Below are positions 24,501 to 29,302 of a stretch of DNA of 29,302 nt, piece after piece. Under the pieces are notes generated by a model that worked only from the letters and a program-made list of their open reading frames with translations, had not been told where the DNA came from and did no database searches. Source of the stretch: Trachelipus rathkii (taxonomy: Eukaryota; Arthropoda; Malacostraca; Isopoda; Trachelipodidae); assembly GCA_015478945.1 (NCBI GenBank), contig JABUQX010088273.1, forward strand, positions 5,001 through 34,302. Direction: 5' to 3'. The position numbers were made by a program, and so were the translations under genes. The first letter of the stretch is position 1. Each line of letters opens with the position of its first letter.

Positions 24501-24888
24501 AACTTATATATTTAATAATGAAAAATTATTGGTATATTAAATAAAAATAACATACATATAAATAATTTATCATTATTATAAAAAATAACAATATTAACAA
24601 TAAACAAAGTATAACAATCTAAAACTATTATAATTATAATTCACTTTCTTTCTTTTGTTTTTGAAAATAATATTTACGTAATATTTTAACTATAAATGAA
24701 AAATCATATTGTATTATATATATTATAAATATGTATATTCCAGCAGTAGACTGTAAAATGCAATATCTTAAAAAAAAGTTACTATTATACTGCAGAAAAA
24801 AATCAATTATGGTAACTAATATAAACAGAAACAAGTGTTTAAAATCTTAGAAAAGATATTAACAGATGCAGTTCAGTCACTTAGATAG
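24500..24888. other. unassigned AT-rich DNA
   Basis: Right margin of the degenerate array; no further clear unit. A 66-codon minus-strand frame (24634-24834) is composed of hydrophobic AT-rich codons and probably arose by chance. Confidence 0.4.
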
Positions 24889-25296
24889 TTAAGAATTATA
24901 ATAAATTATAGCGCACGAAAATATATATTGGTTGTTCTGTGCTATATTTTGTCTATAGGTATAAGTTAGAAAGAATGTGAGAGGAACCGCACACCCCGCA
25001 TTCCCCACAATGCGTTTTTTTCGCAGAGCGTAAAGATCGCGTGAACATCCCAAGAAGCACCTGGGAAACAACTTTGGGCTGGAAAATAGTTCTAAAAGAG
25101 GCGAATTCCTAAGGCCGTTTTCATCGTGGTACTTTAGGGAAAACGATGCCAAATTTTCCATCGTGCTCAACCACACGACACATTCTTTCTTTGATTTTTG
25201 CCAGAAAAGGATGAACTGTTGGGATAGATCTCCGTAAAGGATGATATTTCTAGAAATGATTTTATAAAAGAAAAATAAATGGAAAAGTTCAGGCAA
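24889..25296 (-). other. 135-codon open frame of unknown nature in a less AT-rich island
   Basis: The longest open frame in the window apart from repeat artefacts. It starts at an ATG near 25296 and ends near 24889. The central part (VVWLSTMENLASFSLKYHDE, later LFPRCFLGCSRDLYALRKKR) has balanced composition, unlike the flanks. I see no signal peptide, transmembrane pattern or family motif, and no neighbouring exon. Island composition with a single open frame is also what a fragment of an inserted element would give. I do not propose a function and doubt it is a gene. Confidence 0.3.
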
Positions 25297-25409
25297 GCGT
25301 TGTTCGAGTGAAAACTGTGACCATTATAATAGGTAGGCAAGGTGTATTAATACTATAAAATACTCATTTTAAGAATAGATCTCGCAAGGTCTTTTTCTTG
25401 AACATCACA
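25297..25409. other. short unassigned spacer
   Basis: Nothing recognised. Confidence 0.4.
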
Positions 25410-25775
25410 AAAAGATATATATATATATATATATTATATATAATATTATATATAATACCTATATATATATATATATCTATTATGAAATATATATGATATA
25501 TAATATAAGTATGATATATATATTATAATATTTATTTATATAATAGTATATATATACTAAGTATAATATAATTATAGTATTCAGTGGCGACGGAGTGGCA
25601 TTTTCCCAGCAGTCATGCGCTACCAGTTCCCCGGTTTCCCTATTCCGACCTATAATTATAGGTATCCTATATATTAATATAATATATATATATCATATAT
25701 ATATTATATATATAATAATATAAGTATATATATATATATATATATATAGTATATAATATATATATATATATACTT
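25410..25775. repeat. paired (TA)n tracts around a GC-richer islet
   Basis: Interrupted TA tracts at about 25413-25575 and 25665-25772 enclose about 85 bp (25580-25662) of GC-richer, unique sequence. This repeats the arrangement at 984-1420, where two TA tracts enclose a GC-richer island. Confidence 0.9.
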
Positions 25776-25899
25776 ATAACCGCTCTCAGGAAAAACAATT
25801 CAAAAATTTAACAGCTCTTTTTTTGCTGAAAAAGAATGCTTTCTTATATCATAAGATGGCATGATTTCTTCTTGTCTTCCCTTAATTTTTCTTGTTATT

Positions 25900-27060
25900 G
25901 CCCCCTAGTCTCCCGTTTGAGCTCTACTATGAAGAATTTTAAAAATTTTCGGTCTCTGTATTACAATAGATGTAAAAATTTTGTAGAATTGTAATCATGT
26001 CCGGCTCTGGAAAATCGCCTTCTACTGAAAAGATCCTACTGGAAGAAGATTCCTAACTGCCTTTCAGCCTCTCACTCATTGAGCCTCTTCCTATTCGCCA
26101 AAACCCAGAATCATCCATTGTTGCTCTAAACTGTTTGGCACTCTCGTCCTAGCATGATCTTAAGTCTTTTCTTTAATAAGTGGGTTAAACCTGTACACAA
26201 TACTCATATACTGGCGCCCGCTATACATAGCTATTATAAATTGCAGTTTACTTTATTACTACACTTCTTGTTGCTCTTGTAAACAAATTGCGGATTTATT
26301 CATGCCCCAGCATCTTATTTGAGCATTTTAATGTTTTTAATTCTGTCTTCCAAACACTGATTTAAGCTAACTATTCAAAATTACCTGCGCTTATCAATTA
26401 ACACCTATACCTTTTTCTTGGTCCAACACAGGTTCAAGCTAATCCCATTCATATCGCAATAAAAAAAACTTCTCTATTTTGAGATACCTAGGTGAAGAAC
26501 CTAAAAAGAATTTTTACTAAATAAAAATAAAATTTTCATTATTGCCCACTTTAACTGCGCCCACCGCCAATAAGAATAAGTTTAATCAAGAAACTCATTT
26601 TGGAAACTCTTTATATCATGCCCTTCAACATTTCTCCCCTAACTGAGGTTGGCCCACTTTGGTATCATCGGTGCAAACTTAGAAACTTCGCATTTAATCC
26701 ATGGTCTTCAAATTTCCTTATATATATATATGGAACAATAGTAACCCCCAGCTCTGAACCCTGTGGGAGACCACTCTTCACTATTTTCCCATGAATGACT
26801 GTATTCGCCCATTTAGTTTTTTCTGTACACACTGTTTTACTATTCCACACACTAACTCTTTAAATGTCCAACCAACGAATTCTTGAAGCACCACTTGACT
26901 TTTTTAACCAACTAGTCCTTCTCTCTAGATATAATACAGTCCATTTCGCATCCCATATTGGTAAAACTCTGGACCACTGAACCTTATATATCCGTCTTAA
27001 TTCTTCAATACTGTTCTCTATCCAACACTTCATACCCTGTCCCTATGGCCGCGTTTTTTT
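25900..27060 (-). pseudogene. CR1-like non-LTR retrotransposon reverse transcriptase, degraded
   Basis: Reverse transcriptase of a LINE that copies itself at its target site. On the minus strand, in order: SREKD.LVKKVKWCFK (about 26880-26940), KWANTVIHGKIVKSGLPQGS (to about 26752; the LPQGS block is diagnostic), then YIYIRKFEDHGLNAKF. The catalytic FADD-type box lies at 26654-26680 and is split by a two-base insertion. Then come VLHLGISK and CDMNGISLN (about 26430-26500), CSNKMLG and IRNLFT (26285-26325), and the tail YKIFTSIVIQRPKIFKIL with SRAQTGD (25905-25985). The thumb and tail blocks ('K.LHLG', 'N.MLG.I.R.F', 'YKI..GIV.....F') point to the CR1/L2 side of the LINE tree. No endonuclease or 3' end was found. 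The plus-strand frame at 26600-26794 is a shadow. Confidence 0.85.
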
Positions 27061-27289
27061 TTTTTGTTTTCTGGCACTTTGATCGCGCTGATTGGGGGGC
27101 CCTTTGCGTCGATTCTAGCGCGTCTTATTTTGTAGTTCAGTAATGACTGCTTTGACTTCTGAGACCGTAGCCTGCTTTGGAGCTGGGAGTGGGAGCTGTA
27201 ATCGTTGACCGGATGAGAGCACGTTCATTCCTTCTTCGACTAAAGTCTTTCTCTCTCTAATCCTAATAGGCTCGATCGTCGCTGTTTCC

Positions 27290-29302
27290 TCTGGCCAGAC
27301 TTCAGCTAGATAGACACAGCGCGTATCGGGAAGTGAGGAAAAATTTTTCTCGTTCTCGCTATCACTACCTCTGCTAATTTTCACGTCAGCTAGAAACTCG
27401 CTTTGCAGGGGATTACTCTTCGACAAGCAAAGCGGGCTGTTTCATCAAGACGAAAGTGCGTCCTAATAGCATCCTGGTCTCCCTACTTTAACAAAGTCTT
27501 TTCTGGCGTCTTTTCCAAAATCCATACTCCTAGACAATTCTGTAAATCATCTGTTATGGCCCGCTGCGTTAGTTGGCGTATGCTGCTCTGCTGCTAACCT
27601 TCCGCAACTGTAAAAAAGGCCCCAATGCTCCTTTCGGCATCCTAATTTTCCCCCTAACTCAGCCTTGGTAGAGCGATTCCTGGGCATTCCCTACCTCCTT
27701 TCGTCTCTGTTCTTCTGCTTCTGTCTCCAGCGTGTGCTCTATGTCTTTTATACCTGTGATGTACAGTTTGCATCTCGGGTTACACGGTGCTCCTGAGATC
27801 TATGACAACGTTTAGGAATGGCGGGTGGCCCGTGATGCGCAAATCTCCTGCCCCCGAGTTTGAGGGAACTTTTTGTGCTTTACGTGCTGCACCGAGGCTC
27901 CCGCCCCTCGTATCACTATATTCATCCTATGGTCTCAATACTAGCACTTTCCCTGCAGTGTTGGAAGCACTGCACAGCATTCCAACCTAAAGTTCCGAAA
28001 AAAGGGGAAGGCCGGCTCTGATCCTTCTAACTTTCGCCCCTATACGCGTCTCACCTTGTATGTCGTCTATCTAAGTATCTTTGAACCACAACTTCTTTAA
28101 CTCTTCACTTCTGTATCGGAATCTGGGAATCGTCATGTCTCCTTCTTTTCAGATCACCATAGTACGGCTTGTTCGTGACGACTCGAAGGTCTATTGTGCC
28201 GAAAATACTTTTCCTATTTACACAGACATTCTATGGTTTCTTTGCCGCTCTTTAGGAAAACTACGGGGAGACTTGCGTGGTGCGCTCGACATAGAACTTC
28301 CAATCAGCACCATTTTGCCGGGCGGGTATGCGCAACGACGTCATCTGAGCTCTCCACGCTCCCCTCCTTCTGGGTTTCTCCTTCCCTCTTTGGCTTAACT
28401 TATGTCCTAGCTTTTCTTTCCATGTCCGCTCAACTATCGGCATGGTGGTTCTGAATGGAAGACCGAAAGTCTTCAACTCCTTTTATATTTCCAAAACACT
28501 ATGAACATGATTTTCTTTGCTGTTGGAGTTGCTTTAAATTTCCTTACTCTTGGAGAACTTAGATGATAATATTTTTTAGTTTGCTCTTTGTTCTCTAGGA
28601 TCATTCTTATCGCCCGGAATGGCCGTCCTGCATTCATGCCCATCAAACTACATATTGAATTCTGGCTTTTTCTTTTACTTCCTAGCTATTGCATCTCGTC
28701 TTAATACCTTTTTCCTGATTCTCATTTTCTCGCTGATTCGGATAGAAATTTCCCGATTGCGGCCGTGGTCTACAAAACCTTGTGAAATATTCAATCTTCT
28801 TTACAAAGAACTTCAACTTCTACAACCATCTCCCCTCTACAAGCACCTATAAACTGCTTTCTATCCTGTAATTATTTCGCATCGACGTGTTCTCTTCATC
28901 GTCCCTCTCCCTGTTGACATATAACATCCTTGGCCTTAACAATAAACAAAAACTGGTCTTGGAAACCATCCAACACTCGACACAGCGGTTGCTGAGCAGG
29001 CCGGCGTTCAAAAAGAACCTGGGAGTTTCTGTCTAGACTGTGAGATTTTTTCCTCTTCTCTGGTTACTTCCACTATACAAGGGACTCTCCGCCCTCTGTA
29101 CATGGAGCTACTGTTTCTCATATATCTGGGGGGGGGCTCTGGTTTCTCACGGCTTTTGGATAAGGTTGAGTCCAAAGGCCAAAAGGCTTCTAAACTGTTC
29201 GCTGTACTTTATCCCAGTTCATTTGATCTGCCCTAGACCTAATCTTTGCGGGCGCCATGTTGGTACTGGTTATCTCTTTTCTATACTGAGGTACCACAAG
29301 CG
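27290..29302 (+). pseudogene. Jockey-like non-LTR retrotransposon reverse transcriptase, degraded, runs off window
   Basis: Second LINE, a different clade and opposite strand from its neighbour. Plus-strand blocks in order: REVRKNFSRSRYHYL (about 27320-27365), VFSKIHTPRQFCKSS (about 27505-27555), MRKSPAPEFEG (about 27835-27870), LNTSTFPAVLEAL (27935-27973), SDPSNFRPYT (about 28018-28047), a worn QYGF..RST block (about 28155-28200), LPSFWVSPSLFGLTYVL (28358-28412), DCGRGLQNLVKY then FTKNFNF (about 28755-28825), VRFFPLLWLLPLYKGL (29040-29088), YIWGGGSGFSRLLDK then VESKAKRLLN (29120-29200). These match the order of palm, thumb and C-terminal blocks in Jockey-type proteins of arthropods. I could not recognise the LPQGS and FADD blocks, expected near 28450-28700. 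Many frameshifts; the 3' end is beyond the window. Minus-strand frames at 27115-27426 and 28261-28476 are shadows. Confidence 0.85.

Noticed and set aside
27115..27426. 103-codon minus-strand frame as the N-terminal part of the CR1-like protein (contains VSEVKAVITEL)
   Set aside because: Tempting, since LINE proteins have a similar segment before the palm, but the plus-strand Jockey-like reading overlaps it and no following 'GPDG' block is present.

Overview
This is a stretch of animal nuclear DNA, very rich in A+T, with no intact gene that I can find. Dinucleotide microsatellites ((TA)n, (GA)n, (CT)n) are long and frequent. No operon, ribosome-binding site, tRNA or CRISPR structure is visible. 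What can be read as protein is broken transposable-element coding sequence, riddled with stops and frameshifts: a Ty3/Gypsy LTR retrotransposon, two different non-LTR retrotransposons (one CR1-like, one Jockey-like), and two copies of a multicopy protein family that I remember from arthropod genomes but cannot name. Together these suggest an arthropod. A crustacean is my best guess, but the sequence does not prove it.

Layout. 1-2500: (TA)n tracts around a remnant of the unnamed family (minus strand, 535-966) and a small inverted-repeat island (1090-1214). 2500-6400: unassigned DNA, then a large, diverged inverted repeat with arms of about 1 kb (3395-4440 and 5255-6350). 6540-11400: decayed Ty3/Gypsy element on the minus strand, reading gag (11400 to about 10380), then the linker before reverse transcriptase, reverse transcriptase, RNase H and integrase. 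12050-13405: the second, longer copy of the unnamed family, plus strand. 13800-15240: microsatellites. 15240-24880: about 9.6 kb of very AT-rich DNA, much of which appears to be an old tandem array with a unit near 400 bp. 24889-25296: a less AT-rich island with a 135-codon open frame of unknown nature. 25400-25775: paired (TA)n tracts. 25900-27060: CR1-like reverse transcriptase on the minus strand. 27290-29302: Jockey-like reverse transcriptase on the plus strand, running off the window.

Nothing here forms a working pathway; the elements are independent insertions at different stages of decay. The items most worth a second look are the two copies of the unnamed family (possibly transposase-derived), the foldback structure and the degenerate 400-bp array. 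All similarity statements come from reading translations by eye and from memory of family motifs. No search was run, and boundaries of decayed elements are approximate.
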